Shown piece after piece: positions 1-11,540 of a stretch of 64,000 nt of DNA (position 1 is its first letter; each line of letters begins with the position of its first letter). This stretch comes from Mercurialis annua (lineage: Eukaryota; Streptophyta; Magnoliopsida; Malpighiales; Euphorbiaceae). The stretch is taken from NCBI RefSeq assembly GCF_937616625.2, contig NC_065570.1, positions 36,091,665-36,155,664 on the forward strand, in the 5' to 3' direction. The notes under the pieces are model-generated. The model had not been told where the DNA came from and ran no database searches. It saw only the letters and a program-made list of their open reading frames with translations. Made by a program: the position numbers and the translations under genes.

Positions 1-3000
1 GGAACGACGCGTTAGAGAGACTTGTGACGCGACATAAGCATGGTAATCGAAATGACGTGTTAAAGAGACTTGAGACACGCCATACTAATCTAGCGTCACT
101 TTTCACGCACATTTTGCGTAATATAACCTAACCATGCTTAGATAATTGGAACGACGAGTTAAAGACACTTGAGATGCGACATACTAATCTAGCGTCAGTT
201 TTCATGCACACTTTGCGTAATATAAACTAACCATGCCTAGGTAATCGGAACAACGCATTAAATAGACTTGAGACGCCACATACTAATCTATTGTCACTTT
301 TCACACACACTTTGCGTAATATAACCTATCCATGCTTAGGTAATCGGAACGACGCAATAAGAGACTTGAGCCACGACATACTAATCTATTATTACTTTTC
401 ACGCACACTTTGCGTAGCATAACCTAACCATGCTTTGTTAATCGGAACAACCCGTTAGAGAGACTTGTGAAGCGAGATAAGCATGGTAATCGAAACGATG
501 CGTTAAAGAGACTTAAGACGTGACATACTAATCTAGCGTCACTTTTCACTCAAACTTTGCATAACCTAACCTAACCATACTTAGGTAATTGGAACAACTC
601 GTAAAAGAGCCTTGAGACACGACATACTAATCTAGCGTCACTTTTCCCACACACTTTGCGTAATATAACCTAACCATGCTTAGCTAATCGTAACGACGCG
701 ATAAATAGACTTGCGAAGCGACATTCTAATAAATTGTAATTTTTCACTCACACTCTGCGTAATATAACCTAACCATGCTTAGGTAATTGAAACGATGCGT
801 TAAAAACACTTATGACGCGACATACTAATCTTGCGTCAGTTTTCACGCATACTTTGCGCAATATAACCATGCCTAGGTAATCGGAACGACGAGTTAAAGA
901 GACTTGTGACCCAACATACTAATCTATTGTTACTTTTCACGCACACTTTGCGTACTATAACCTAACCATGCTTTGCTAATCGAACGACACGTTAGAGACT
1001 TGTGACGCGACATAAGCATCGTAATCGAAGCGATGCGTTAAAGAGACTTGAGACGCGACATACTTATCTAGCGTCACTTTTCAAGCTAACTTTGCGTAAT
1101 ATAACCTAACCATGCTTAGGTACTCGGAAAAAATCGTTAATGAGAATTGAGACGCGACAAATTAATCTAGCGTCACTATTCAAGAACACTTTGCGTAATA
1201 TAATCTAACCATGCTTAGGCAATTGGAACAATGTGATAAAGAGACTTGAGACGCGAAAAACTAATCTACCGTCACTTTTCACGCACACTCCGCGTAATAT
1301 AGCCCAACCATGGTTAGGTAATCGGAACGACGCGTTAGAGAGACTTATGACGCGACATAACCATGGTAATCGGAACAACACGTTAATAATAAAACCTAAC
1401 GATGCATAGGAAATCGGAACGACACGTTAAACAGACTTGAGATGCGACATACTAATCTAGTGTCACTTTTCACGCACACTGTGCATAACATAACCTAACC
1501 ATGCTTAGGTAACGACACGTTAAACAGACTTGAGATGCGACATACTAATCTAGCGTCACTTTTCACGCACGCTTTGCGTAATATAACCTAACGATGCATA
1601 GGAAATCTGAACACCACGTTAGAGAGACTTAAGACGCGACATACTAATCTATTGTCATTTCTCACGCACACTTTGCGCAATATAACCTAACCATGCTTAA
1701 GTAATTGGAAGACGCGTTAAATAGACTTGAGATGCGATATACTAATCTATTGTCATTTTTCACGCACACTTTGCGTAATATAACCTAACTATGCTTAGGT
1801 AATCAGAACGACGCGTTAGAAAACTTCCGACGCGACATAAGCATGGTAATCGATACGACGCGTTAAAGAGACTTGAGACGCGCCATACTAATCTAGCGTC
1901 ACTTTTTACACACACTTTGCATAATATAACCTAGCCATAAGGGTGATAGGAACGACGCGTTAAAGAGACTTGAGACGCGACATACTAATCTAGTTTCACT
2001 TTTCACGCACACTTTGCCTTATATAACCTAACCATGCTTAGGTAATCGGGACGGTGCGTTAAACAGACTTGAGACGCGACATACTAATCTAGTTTCACTT
2101 TTCACGCACACTTTGCCTAATATAACCTAACCATGCTTAGGTAATCGGGACGGTGCGTTAAACAGACTTGAGACGCGACATACTAATCTAGTTTCACTTT
2201 TCACGCACGCTTTGCGGAATATAACCTAACCATGCTTAGGTAATTAGAACTACGCGTTAAATAGACTTGAGACGCGATATACTAATCTATTGTCATTTTT
2301 CACGCACACTTTGCGTAATATAACCTAACCATGCTTAGGTAATTAGAACGACGCGTTAGAGAGACTTCTGACGAGAAATATGCATGGTAATCGATACGAC
2401 GCGTTCTTGAGACGCGCCATATTAATCTAGCGTCACTATTTATGCACACTTTGTGTAATATAACCTAACCATGCTTAGGTAACTGGAACAAAGCGTTAAA
2501 GAGACGTGAGACGCGGCATACTAATCTAACGTCACTTTTCACGCACATTTTTCGTAATATAACCTAACCATACTTAGATAATCAAAACGACACGTTAGAG
2601 AGACCTGTGATGCGACATAAGTATTGTAATCGAAACGACACGTTAAATAGACTTGTGACGAAACATACTAATCTAGGGTCACTTTTTACGCACATTTTGT
2701 GTAGTATAATCTAACCATTCTTAGGTAATCGGAACAACACGTTAAAGAGACTTGAGACGCGACATACTAATCTAGCGTTACTTTTCACGCACACTTTGCC
2801 TAATATAGCCTAACCATTCTTAGGTAATCGGAACTACGCGTTAAATAGACTAGCGTCACGTTTACGAACACCTTCGTAATATAACCTAACCATGCTTAGG
2901 TAATAGGAACGATTCGTTAAATAGACTTGAGACGGGACATCCTAATCTATTGTCATTTTTCATGCAACTTTGCGTAATATACCCTAACCATGCTCAGGTA

Positions 3001-5199
3001 ATCAGAACGACGCGTTAGAAAGACTTGTGACTCAACATAAGCATGGTAATTGAAACGATGCGCTAAACAGACTTGAGACGTGCCATACTAATCTAGCGTC
3101 GCTTTTTACGCACACTTTGTGTAATATAACCTAACCACGCATAGGTAATCGGAACGATGCGTTAAAGAGACATTAGACGCGACATACTAATCAAGTGTCA
3201 CTTTTCACGCACACTTTGCGTAATATAACCTAACCATACGTAGGTAATTGGAACGACGCATTAAATAGAGTTGAGACTGGACATACCAATCTAGGGTCAC
3301 TTTTCACGCACACTTTGCATAAATAACCTAACCATGCTTAGGTTATCGGAACGACGCTTTAAACAGACTTGAGATACGGCATACTAATCAATTGATCCTT
3401 TTCACGCACACTTTGCGTATCATGCTAAGTTAATCAGAACGACGCGTTAGAGAGACTTGTGACGCGACATAAGCATGGTAATCGAAACGACGGGTAAAAG
3501 AGACTTGAGACGCGACATACTAATCTAGTGTCACTTTTCATGCATACTTTGCATAATATAACCTAACCATGCGTAGGTAATCAGAACGACGCATTAAAGA
3601 AACTTGACATGCGACATACTAATGTAGCGTCACTTTTAGCGCACGCTTTCCGTAATATAACCTAACCATGCTTAGGTAATCGAAACGGCGCGTTAAACAG
3701 AATTGAGACGCGAGATACTAATCTAGCGTCACTTTTCGCGCACGCTTTGCGTAATATAACCTAACAATGCTTAGGTAATCGGAACGACGCGTTAAAGAGA
3801 CTTGTGACGCGACCTACTAATCCAGCGTCACTTTTCGCGCACGCTTTGCGTAATATAACCTAACAATGCATAGGTAATCGGAACGACGCGTTAAAGAGAC
3901 TTGTGACGCGACATACTAATCCAGTGTCACTTTTCACGCACGCTTTGCGTAATATAACCAAACCATGCTTAGGTATTTGGAACGACGCGCTAAAGAGACC
4001 TTGACGCGACATACTAATCCAGCGTCACTTTTGACGCACGCTTTGCATAATATAAGCTAACCATGCTTAGGTAATCGGAAAGAAGCGTTAAACAGACTTG
4101 AGACGCGACATACTTATCTGGCGTCACTTTTCACTCACGCTTTGCGTAACCATGCTTAGGTAATCGGAATAACACGGTAAAGAGAATTGAGACGCGACAT
4201 ACTAATCTAGCGTCACTTTTCACGCACACTTTGCGTAATATAACCTAAGCATGCTTAGGTAATCGGAAGGACGCGTTAAATAGGCTTGAGACGCGACATA
4301 ACAATCTATCGTTACTTTTCACGCACACTTTGCGTAATATAACCTAACCATGCGTAGGTAATCGGAACGACGCGTTAAAGAGACTTGAGACACGACATAC
4401 TAATCTATTGATCCTTTTCACGCATACTTTGCGTACTATAAACTAACCATGCTTAGGTAATCGGAACGACGTGTTAGAGAGACTTTTGACGCGACATAAG
4501 CATGGTAATCGAAATGACGCGTTAAAGAGAATTCAGACTCAACATACTAATCTAACGTCACTTTTCACGCAAACTTTGCATAATATAACCTAACGGTTAG
4601 GTAATTGGAACGACGCATTAAAGAACCTTGAGACCCGAAATCTAGCGTCACTTTTCACGCACACCTTGCGTAATATAACCTAACCATGCTTAGGTAATAA
4701 GAACGACGCGTTAAATAGACTTGAGACGTGACCTACTAATTTATTGTCATTTTCACGCACACTTTGCGTAATATAACCTAACCATGCTTAGGTAATCGGA
4801 ACGACGCGTATGAAAGACTTGTGCCTTGACATAAGCATGGTAATGGAAACGACGCGTTAAAGAGACTTGAAACACGTCATACGATTCTTGCATCGCATTT
4901 TACGCACACTTTGTGTAATATAACCTAACCACGCTTAGGTATTCGGAACGACGCGTTAAAGAGACTTTAGACGCGACATACAATCTAGGGTCACTTTTCA
5001 CGTATACTTTGCATAATATAACCTAACCATGCAACGCGTTAAAGAGACTTGAGACACGACATACTAATCTAGCGTCACTTTTCACTCACGCTTTCCGTAA
5101 TATAACCTAACCATGCTTAGGTAATCGGAACAACGCAATAAAGATAATTGAGACGCGACATACTAATCCAGCGTGACTTTTCACGCACACTTTACGTAC
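1..5199 (+). repeat. Diverged monomers with irregular short units
   Basis: This gene-free stretch holds about 50 monomers and truncated units with no long higher-order period that I could follow. Many copies carry private substitutions and small deletions. An example is the junction near 5031, where CCATGC runs straight into AACGCGTT and skips the usual start of the unit. This is the most heterogeneous part of the window together with 7831-11399. Confidence 0.85.
1942..2238 (+). repeat. Local tandem triplication of a monomer variant
   Basis: Consecutive monomers share the rare variants TAGTTTCAC and, in two of them, CGGGACGGTGCG plus TTGCCT. The monomers at 2041-2139 and 2140-2238 are nearly identical, and the monomer ending at 2040 shares the later part. 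The period is exactly 99 bp, consistent with a recent unequal exchange or replication slippage of one monomer. Confidence 0.85.
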
Positions 5200-5201
5200 T
5201 A
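5200..5201. other. TA target-site duplication, left copy
   Basis: TA sits directly before the MITE and is repeated at 5485-5486 directly after it. The pre-insertion site can be read as GTACTATAACC, a monomer variant seen elsewhere, for example near 7725-7740. Confidence 0.85.
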
Positions 5202-5233
5202 CTCCCTCCTTCCCAATAGAGTTGTCCACTTTG
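5202..5233 (+). repeat. Left terminal inverted repeat of the MITE
   Basis: This 32-bp end begins CTCCCTCC and ends GTTGTCCACTTTG. It matches the reverse complement of 5453-5484 at 30 of 32 positions; the two mismatches are adjacent, at the eighth and ninth bases. Confidence 0.92.
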
Positions 5234-5452
5234 AGAAATTTTTTTGTCCCAAAACTCTTGTCCACTTTCAAAAGGGAACTAACTTTTACACTCAACTTTT
5301 TTATATTACCCTTATTTAAAACCCACTAATGAATAAATTAAAAGTAAATTGCAAGTGGACCCTATATTAAATAGGGATATGACAAGAAAAGTAAGGAAAA
5401 TTTTACAAAATCCATAAACAATAATTGCTTTTCTTAAACTGTGTGATAACGG

Positions 5453-5484
5453 CAAAGTGGACAACTCTATTGGGACCGAGGGAG
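5453..5484 (-). repeat. Right terminal inverted repeat of the MITE
   Basis: This copy reads CAAAGTGGACAACTCTATTG and ends CCGAGGGAG. It is the reverse complement of the left end with two mismatches and is followed by the TA target duplication at 5485-5486. Confidence 0.92.
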
Positions 5485-5486
5485 TA

Positions 5487-6088
5487 TAACCTAACTATGC
5501 TTAGATAATCGGAACGACGCGTTAAATAGACTTGAGACACGACATACTAATCAATTGTTACTTTTCACACACACTTTGCGTAATATAACCTAACCATGCT
5601 TAGGTAATCGGAACGACGCATTAAAGAGACTTGAGATGCGACATACTAATCTATTGCTACTTTTCACACACACTTTGCGTACTATAACCTAACCATACTT
5701 AAGTAATCGAAACGACGCGTTAGACAGACTTGTGACGAGACATAAGCATGGTAATCGAAACGACGCGTTAAAGAGACTTGAGACGCGACATACTAATCTA
5801 GCGTCACTTTTCACGCAAACTATGCATAATATAACCAAACAATGCTTAGGTAACCGGAATGACGCGTTAAGTAGCCTTGAGACACGACATACTAATCTAG
5901 CGTCACTTTTCACGCACACCTCGCGTAATATAACCTTACCATGCTTGGGTAATCGGAACGACGCGTTAAAGAGACTTGAAATGCGACATACTAATCTAGC
6001 GTCACTTTTCACGCACACTTTATATAATATAACCTAACCATGCTTAGGTAATCAGAACGACGCGTTAGATAGACTTATGACGCGACAT
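5487..6088 (+). repeat. Satellite monomers between the MITE and the duplicated segment
   Basis: This stretch has about six ordinary monomers and one short unit near 5745. Open frames exist on both strands at 5689-6037 only because the monomer length is a multiple of three. The peptides are the same 33-residue motif repeated, so no gene is called. Confidence 0.88.
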
Positions 6089-7830
6089 ACTAATCTATTG
6101 TCATTTTTCACGCATACTTTGCGTAATATAACCTAACCATGCTTAGCTAGTTGGAACGACACATTAAATGGACTTGAGACGCGACATGCTTAGGTACTTA
6201 AAGACTTGTGACGCGACATATGTATGGTAATCGAAACGATGCGTTAAGGAGTCTTGAGATATTCAATATTAATCTATTTACGGACACTTTGCGTGATATA
6301 TCCTAACCATGCTTATGCTTAGGTAATCAGAACGACGCGTTAGAGAGACTTGAGACGTGACATACTCATCTAGCGTCAGTTTTCACGCACGCTTTGTGTA
6401 ATATAACTTACGAAATCGGAACGACGCGTTAGAGAGACTTGAGACGCGACATACCAAGCGTCAATTTCACGCACATTTTGCGTAATATAACCTAACTATG
6501 CTTAGGTAATCGGAATGACGCGTGAAAGAATTGCGCGATAAGCATGGTAATCAAAACGATGCGTTGAAGAGATTTGAGACGAAAAGCGTCACTTTTTACG
6601 CACACATTGCGTAATATAACCTAACAATACTTAGGTAATCGGAACAACGCGTTAAAGAGACTTGAGACTGGACATACTAATCCAGCGTCACTTTTCATGC
6701 ACACTTTGCGTAATATAACCTAACCATGCTTAGGTAATCGGAACGACGCGTGAAAGAGACTTGAAACGCGACATACTAATCTATTGATTCTTTTCACGAA
6801 CACTTTGTACTATAACCTAATATATTTGGTAATTGGAACGACGCGTTAGAGAGACTTGGGACGCGACATAAGCATGGTAATCGAAATGACGCGATAAAGA
6901 AACTTGCGACGCGACATAAGCATGGTAATCCAAACGACGCGTTAAAGAGACTTGAGAGGCGACATACTAATTTAGCGTCACATTTAATGAAAACTTTGCA
7001 TAATATAGCCTAACCATGCTTAGGTAATTGGAACGACGCATTAAAGAGCCTTGAGACGCGACATACTTATCTAGCGTCACTTTTCACGCACGCCTCACCT
7101 AATATAACCTTACAATGCTTAGTTAATCGAAATGGCGCGTAAAAGAGACTTAAAATGCGACATACTAATCTAGCGTCACTTTTCACGCGCACTTTGCGTA
7201 GTATAACTTAACCCTGCTTAGGAAATCAGAACGACTCGTTAGAGAGCCTTGAGACGCGACATACTAATCTTGCGTCACTTTCTCGCACACTTTGCGAAAT
7301 ATAGCCTAAACATGCTTAGGTAATTGGAAAGAGACTTTTGAAGCGAGATAAGCATGGTAATCAAAACGATGCGTTAAAGAGATTTAAGACGAAACATACT
7401 AACCTAGAGTCACTTTTTACGCACACTTCGCATAATATAACCTAACCAAGCTTAGGTTATCGGAACGACGCGTAAAAGAGACTTGAGACTGGACATACTA
7501 ATCTAGCGTCACTTTTAACGCACACTTTGCGTAATATAACTAACCATGCTTAGGTAATCAAAACGACGCGTTAAAGAGATTTGTGACGCAACATACTTAT
7601 CTACCGTCACTTTTCACGCACACTTTGCGTATTATAACCTAACCATGCTTAGGTAATCGGAACGACGCATGAAGAGACTTGAGACGCGACATATTAATCT
7701 ATTGATTCTTTTCACGCACTCTTTGCGTACTATAACCTAACCATGCTTTGGTAATCAGAAAGACGCGTTTGAGAGACATGTGACGCGACATAAGCATGGT
7801 AATCGGAACGACGCGTTAAAGAGACTTGAG
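6089..7830 (+). repeat. Segmental duplication, copy 1 (partner 26333-28075)
   Basis: This stretch of about 1.74 kb has a distinctive series of unusual variants. They include TTAGCTAGTTGGAACGAC, the deletion form GACATGCTTAGGTACTTA, GAGATATTCAATATT, GAAAGAATTG, and TTGGTAATCAGAAAGACG near 7746. The same series, in the same order, occurs at 26333-28075 with a constant offset of 20244-20245 bp. Differences are few, so the duplication is younger than the general monomer divergence. Confidence 0.88.
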
Positions 7831-8834
7831 ACGCGACATACTAATCTAGCGTCACTATTCACGCACTCTTTGCTAATATAACCAAACCATGCTTAGGTAA
7901 TCGGAACGACGCGTTATCGAGACTTGAGATGCGACATACTAACCTTACAATAGTTTTCACGCACACATCGCATAATATATACCTAGCCATGCTTAGGTAT
8001 TCGGAACGACGCGTTAAAGAGACTTGAGACACGACATACTAATCTAGCGTCACTTTTCACTCAAACTTTGCGTAAAATAACCTAACCATGCTTAGGTAAT
8101 CGGAACGACGCGTTACAGAGACTTGAGACGCGACATACTAATCTAGCGTTACTTTTCACGCACACTTTGTGTAAAATAACCTAGCCATGTTTAGGTAATC
8201 GGAACGACGCGTTAAAGAGACTTGAGACGCAACATACTAATCTATTGTATATTTCCACACACACTTTGTGCAATATAACCTAACCATACTTTGGTTATCG
8301 GAACGACGTGTTAGACAGACTTGTAACGTGACAAAAGAATTCTAATCGAAACGACGCGTTAAAGAGACTTGAGACGCGCCATACTAATCTAGCGTCACTT
8401 TTTACGCACACTTTGCATAATATAACTAACCATGCTTAGGTAATCGTAACGAATCGTGAAAGAGACTTGTGACGCGACATACTAATCTAGCGACTCTTTT
8501 AACGCGCACTTGGAGTAATATAACATAACCATGCTTAGGTAATCAGAACAACGCGTTAAAGAGACTTGAGAACCGACATACTAATCTAGCTTCACTTTTC
8601 ACGCATACTTTGCGTAAAATAACCTAACCATGCTTAGGTAATCCGAACGACGCATTAAAGAGAGTTACGACATGACATACTAATCTAGCGTCACTTTTCA
8701 CGCACACTTTGCGTAATAAAACCTAACCTTGCTTAGGTTATCGGAACGACGCATTAAAGAAACTTAGGACGCGCCATACTACTCTAACAACATTTTTCAC
8801 GCACACTTTGCGTAATATAACCTAACTATGCTTA

Positions 8835-8933
8835 GGTAATCGGAACGACGCATTAAAGAGACTTGAGACGCGATATACTAATCTAGCGTCCCTTTTCATG
8901 CACACTTTGCGTAATATAACCTAACCATGCTTA
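8835..8933 (+). repeat. Representative full-length 99-bp monomer
   Basis: This copy is close to consensus and shows the unit clearly. It begins GGTAATCGGAACGACGC and ends in CCATGCTTA just before the next GGTAATCGG at 8934. The common form has 24 C and 19 G in 99 bp (43% G+C). It contains nine CpG dinucleotides, about twice what base composition predicts. It contains the palindromic ACGCGT near position 15. The last part is AT-rich (TAATATAAC) and leads into the dyad. The phase is arbitrary. I do not recognise the family from memory. Confidence 0.93.
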
Positions 8934-8939
8934 GGTAAT
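8916..8939. repeat. Dyad symmetry at the monomer junction (representative copy)
   Basis: The arms ATAACCTAA (8916-8924) and TTAGGTAAT (8931-8939) are reverse complements except at one position. They flank the 6-bp centre CCATGC, which itself contains the palindrome CATG. The element recurs in most full monomers and reads similarly in both array orientations. It could form a small hairpin or a symmetrical protein-binding site; neither is shown by the sequence. Confidence 0.75.
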
Positions 8940-10872
8940 CGGAACGACGCGTTAATGAGACTTGAGTCGGGACATACTAATCTAGCGTCACTTTTCATGC
9001 ACACTTTGCGTAATATAACCTTACCAAGCTTAAGAAATCGAAACACGCGTTAAAGAGACTTGAGAAGCGACATACTAATCTAGTGCACTTTTCATGCACA
9101 CTTTGCGTAAAATAACTTAACCATGCTTAGGTAATCGGAACGACACATAGGGAATTAAGAAGCGACATACTAGGTTATGGTCACTTTTCACGCACACTTT
9201 GCGTAATATAATCAACCACGCTTAGGTAATCAGAACGACGCGTTAGAGACACTAGTGACGCGACATAATCATGGTAATCGAAACGACGTGTTAAAGAGAC
9301 TTGAAACGCGCCATACTAATCTAGCGTCACATTTTACGCACTCTTTGCGTAATATAACCTAACCATGCTTAGGTAATCGGAACGACGCGTTAAAGACATT
9401 TGAGACGCGACATACTAATCTAGTGTCACTTTTCATGCACATTTTGCGTAATATAACCTAATAACCATACTTTGCTAATCGGAACGATGCGTTTGAGAGA
9501 CTTGTGATGCGACATACGCATGATAATCGAACCGACGCCTTAAAGAGACTTGAGACGCAACATACTTGTCACTTTTCATGCACATTTTATGTAATATAAC
9601 CTAACCATGCTTAGGTAATCAGAACGACGCATTAAAGAGACTTGAGACGCGACATACTAATCTAGCGTCACTTTTCAAGCACACTTTACGAAATATAACC
9701 TAACCATGCTTACGTAATCGGGCGTTAAAGAGACTTGAGAAGCGACATACTAATATAGCGTCACTTTTCACGTACAATTTGTGTAATATAACCTAACCAT
9801 GCCTAGGTAATCGGAACACGCGTTAAAGAGACTTGAGATTTGACATACTAATCTAGCGTTACTTTTCAAGCACACTTTGCGTAAAATAACATAATTATGC
9901 TTAGGTAATCGAAACAACGCGTTAAAGAGACTTGATACGCGACATACTAATCTATTGTTACTTTTCACGCACACTTTATGTAATATAACAAAACCATGCT
10001 TAGGTAATCGGAACGATGCATTGCGTCAACTTTCACCCACACTTTGCGTATAACAACCTAACCATGCTTAGGTAATCGGAACAATGTGTTAGAGAGACTT
10101 GCGACGCGACATACTAATCTGGCATCATTTTTCAAGCGCACTTTGCTTAATATAACCCAGCCATGCTTAGGTTATCGGAACGAGGCGTTAGAGAGACTTG
10201 TGAGGTGACATACTAATCTAGCGTCACTATTCACGCACTTAGGTAATCGGAACGACGCGTAATAGAGACTTGAGGCGCGGAATTCTAATATAGCGTCACT
10301 TTTCACGCACACTTTGCAAGGGAATAGAAACGACGCGTTAGAGACACTTGTTAAACGGCATTAGCATGGTAATCGAAACGACGCCTTAAAGAGTCTTGAA
10401 ACGCGCCATACAAATCTATCGTCAGTTTTTACGCACACTTTGCGTAATATAACCTAACCATGCTTTGGGAATCGGAACGACACGTTAAAATGACTTGAGA
10501 TGCGTCATACTAATTTAGCGTCACTTTTCACTCACACTTTGCGTAATATAACCTAACCATGCTTAGGCAATCGGAACGATGCTTTAAAGAGACTTGAGAC
10601 GCGACATACTAATCTAGCGTCACTATTCACGCACTCTTTGCGTAATATAACATAACCATGCTTAGGTAATCGGAACGATGCGTTGAAGAGCAACATACTA
10701 ACCTTACAACAGTTTTCACGCACACATTGCATAATATAACCTAGCCATGCTTAGGTAATCGGAACGACGCGTTAAAGAGACTTGAGACGCGACATACTAA
10801 TCTAGCGTCACTATTCACGCACTCTTTGCTAATATAACCTAACCATGCTTAGGTAATCGGAACGACGCGTTA

Positions 10873-11540
10873 TCAGAACGACGCGTTAGAAACACATGTG
10901 ACGCGACATAAGCACAGTAATCGAAACGACGCGTTAAAGAGACTTGAGACATAACATACTAATTTAGCGTCACTTTTCACTTACACTTTGCGTAATATCA
11001 CCTAACGATGCTTAGGTAATCGGAACGACGCATCAAATAGACTTGAGTAGCGACATATTAATCTAGCGTCACGTTTCCCGCACACTTTGCGTAATATTAC
11101 CTAACCATGCTTACGTAATCGGAAAGTCGCGTTAAAGAGACTTGAGACGCGACATACTAATCTAGCGTCACTTTTCACGCACACTTTACGTAATATAATC
11201 TAACCATGCTTAGGTAATCGGAATACGTATAAAAGAGACTTGAGACGCGTCATACCAATCTAGCGTCACTTTTCACGCACACTTTTCGTAAAATAACCTA
11301 ACCATGCCTAGGTAATCGGAACGACGCGTTAAAAAGACTTGAGATGCTACATACTAATCTATTGTCACTTTTCACGCACACTTTGCGTAATAAAATCTAA
11401 CCAGGCATAGGTAATCAGAACGACGCGTTAGAAACACATGTGACGCGACATAAGCACAGTAATCGAAACGACGCGTTAAAGAGACTTGAGACATAACATA
11501 CTAATTTAGCGTCACTTTTCACTTACACTTTGCGTAATAT
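10873..11540 (+). repeat. 126-bp segment duplicated at 542-bp spacing
   Basis: Positions 10873-10998 and 11415-11540 share a run that includes GTTAGAAACACATGTGACG, AAGCACAGTAATCG, GAGACATAACATACTAATTT and TTTTCACTTACAC. These are rare variants found together. The first copy begins abruptly inside a monomer (GCGTTATCAGAACG), so its left edge is a rearrangement junction. Confidence 0.8.

Larger units (their letters stand above)
5202..5484. mobile_element. Stowaway-type MITE (Tc1/mariner-related), complete
   Basis: This 283-bp non-coding element interrupts the satellite. Its ends are 32-bp terminal inverted repeats, CTCCCTCCTTCCCAATAGAG... and its complement, differing at two positions. It is flanked by the dinucleotide TA on both sides (5200-5201 and 5485-5486). 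Removing the element and one TA restores an ordinary monomer sequence, TACGTAC-TA-TAACC. The CTCCCTCC terminus, the TA target duplication and the small size are the established hallmarks of plant Stowaway MITEs, which are mobilised in trans by mariner-like transposases. The interior is AT-rich. It has further copies of GTCCACTT in both orientations (near 5259 and 5353) and a small palindrome CCCTAT/ATAGGG at 5360-5376. There is no reading frame of note. Confidence 0.94.
7831..11399 (+). repeat. Mixed monomers with local duplications
   Basis: This is ordinary satellite without a gene. It holds local repeats: the variant GTCACTATTCACGCACTC with the downstream form TTGCTAATATAACC appears at 7851 and again at 10807 (offset 2956). 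The following CCTTACAAYAGTTTTCACGC monomers also recur, at about 7950 and 10705. This suggests an older higher-order unit of about 3 kb, now blurred. Confidence 0.75.

Noticed and set aside
560..580. Telomere-like AACCTAACCTAACC
   Set aside because: Only two or three units arise from a small deletion in the monomer (also near 17767). There is no extended telomeric run, and the unit matches neither the plant CCCTAAA repeat nor a long CCTAA run.
5107..5295. 62-codon reverse frame partly inside the MITE
   Set aside because: It straddles the satellite and the MITE end, has no domain character, and MITEs of this type are non-coding.
5689..6037. Overlapping open frames of about 100 codons on both strands
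   Set aside because: The monomer is exactly 33 codons long, so a frame that avoids the usual stop repeats itself. The peptides are only repeats of a CVKSDARLVCRVSSLFNASF-like motif, occur on both strands, have no start context and break wherever a monomer has an indel.
8835..8933. CENP-B box in the monomer
   Set aside because: The closest segment, TTCCGATTACC on the reverse strand, lacks the required CGGG portion and spacing.
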